Positions 7,398 to 8,053 of a stretch of 8,053 bases of DNA are shown here, in pieces. The stretch is from NCBI GenBank assembly GCA_903909415.1, contig CAIVVS010000135.1, positions 1-8,053 on the forward strand, given 5' to 3'. Below the pieces are notes generated by a model. The model did no database searches, was not told where the DNA came from, and was given only the letters and a program-made list of their open reading frames with translations. Every line of letters starts with the position of its first letter. Position 1 is the first letter of the stretch. The translations under genes were made by a program, and so were the position numbers. This DNA is from an uncultured Pseudomonadota bacterium (GTDB lineage: Bacteria > Pseudomonadota > Gammaproteobacteria > Burkholderiales > SG8-39).

Positions 7398-7835
7398 TCA
7401 GCCGGCTGCCCGGCGCTTCAGCCAGCGCATGAACACGCCCAGCACCGGCAGCTTCTCGTAGAGCTCGCCGGCGGCATCCCAGTAGTCCAGGTGTTCGCTG
7501 ATGCGCCCATCGGGGGCGAAGCGCAGGTGCGACATGCCGGTGATGATTTCTTCACCGGAATGACCTAAGCCGCTGATTTTAAATATAAAATCCCACCGGA
7601 TCACGACGCCGTCCGATCCACTCCAGCGGCCGGTGACGCGAAAGCGCGGGTTCACCAGCCGTTCGAACATGTGCAGGTAGATGGCGCGTACCGCCGCGGT
7701 GCCGCGCACGTCGGAGAACGGGTCGCGGAAGCGCGCGTCGGCCGCGTAGAACTCGGGCACGCGATCGCAGGATGCCGGCGTGAGCGATTCGAACCAGGCG
7801 ACGATGTCATCCAGCGTGACAGCGGTGCCGCTCAT
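7398..7835 (-). CDS. NTF2-like (SnoaL-type) family protein
   Basis: A 145-residue protein with the nuclear transport factor 2-like fold, a small cone-shaped domain found in isomerases, dehydratases and ligand-binding subunits. Family-type blocks are VPEFYAADARFRDPFSDVRG (26-45), IYLHMFERL, RWDF (80-83), HLRF (103-106) and DYWDAAGELYEKLPVLGVFMRWLKRR at the C-terminus. The start is well set: AAGGAGG (complement of 7841-7847) is 5 bases before the ATG and overlaps the TAA of the upstream SDR gene, so the two are cotranscribed. In proteobacteria this pair often lies near cyclopropane-fatty-acid synthase and ECF sigma/ChrR genes; that context is outside the window and is recalled knowledge. Substrate unknown. 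A patch of codons for residues 82-98 is strongly AT-rich, unlike the rest of the gene. Confidence 0.85.
   Translation of the reverse strand: MSGTAVTLDDIVAWFESLTPASCDRVPEFYAADARFRDPFSDVRGTAAVRAIYLHMFERLVNPRFRVTGRWSGSDGVVIRWDFIFKISGLGHSGEEIITGMSHLRFAPDGRISEHLDYWDAAGELYEKLPVLGVFMRWLKRRAAG
7576..7591. repeat. 16-base pure A/T palindrome inside the NTF2-like gene
   Basis: ATTTTA-AATA-TAAAAT is an inverted repeat with perfect 6-base arms and no G or C, in a region otherwise near 70% GC. It is read through as Asp-Phe-Ile-Phe-Lys-Ile with the codons TTT, ATA, TTT and AAA. Confidence 0.7.
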
Positions 7836-7845
7836 GCGCGCCTCC

Positions 7846-8053
7846 TTACAGTCCCGTGATGCGGCGCACCGCCGCGAAATACAGCCGGTACGGCAGCAGC
7901 CGCATCAGCTTCAGACAGCCGGTGAAGCGCTTCGGGAAATGCATCTCGAAGTCCCCGCGCGCGAAGCCGCGCAGCATGTGCGCGGCGGCCTCGTCCGCGC
8001 TGATCAGCGCCGGCATCTTGAACTCGTTGCCCGCCGTCAGCGGCGTCTCGACG
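7846..8053 (-). CDS. Short-chain dehydrogenase/reductase, C-terminal part (enters from the right edge)
   Basis: The last 68 codons of a gene whose start lies beyond base 8053. The peptide opens VETPLTAGNEFKMPALIS, continues through SADEAAAHMLRGFARG and FEMHFPKRFT, and ends RRITGL. This is the segment after the PGxxxTP turn of classical SDR enzymes (NAD(P)-dependent oxidoreductases), including the region that caps the substrate pocket; the Rossmann glycine motif and catalytic Tyr-x-x-x-Lys would lie off the window. The TAA lies within the TAAGGAGG that serves as the ribosome binding site of the NTF2-like gene, so the two are translated from one transcript. Substrate cannot be inferred from this fragment. 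Confidence 0.82.
   Translation of the reverse strand, partial: VETPLTAGNEFKMPALISADEAAAHMLRGFARGDFEMHFPKRFTGCLKLMRLLPYRLYFAAVRRITGL

Overview
GC-rich chromosomal DNA, most likely from a betaproteobacterium. The reasons are the class A rnpB with beta-type internal segments, the rsmI-pyrC-DUF3025-rnpB run, the short single-domain LpoA homologue, and a YbiB N-terminus of the kind seen in that class. The assignment rests on family recognition; no database comparison was possible. Most of the window is conserved housekeeping DNA. I found no CRISPR array, tRNA, insertion sequence or phage gene.

Layout. (1) 1-359: the start of a leftward ybiB (TrpD2/YbiB family), with a textbook sigma-54 -24/-12 promoter and an NtrC-like palindrome in the 225-base divergent gap. 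(2) 360-740: a small rightward cbiX-type sirohydrochlorin chelatase. (3) 800-4021: a leftward run of rsmI (16S rRNA methyltransferase), pyrC (dihydroorotase), a DUF3025 gene and the RNase P RNA gene rnpB, with gaps of 19-45 bases. (4) 4007-7357: a rightward, tightly overlapping five-gene operon: lpoA-like, yraN, an exported HIRAN-domain gene, a SIS-domain gene (gmhA/diaA) and a double-BON lipoprotein (dolP-like). (5) 7398-8053: a leftward pair, an NTF2-like gene and the end of a short-chain dehydrogenase gene.

Region 4, together with the divergent rsmI, reproduces the E. coli order yraL(rsmI) / yraM(lpoA)-yraN-yraO(diaA)-yraP(dolP). The differences are an extra HIRAN gene between yraN and the SIS gene, an LpoA-like protein with neither the TPR half nor a lipobox, and a SIS protein that keeps the GmhA catalytic residues. 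The operon mixes envelope functions (peptidoglycan synthase activation, outer-membrane lipoprotein, heptose/LPS precursor) with replication or nuclease-like functions (DiaA-like, YraN).

The points most worth a second look are the sigma-54/NtrC arrangement in front of ybiB, the exported HIRAN protein whose ribosome binding site is built into a linker of YraN, and a sharply AT-rich codon patch inside the NTF2-like gene.
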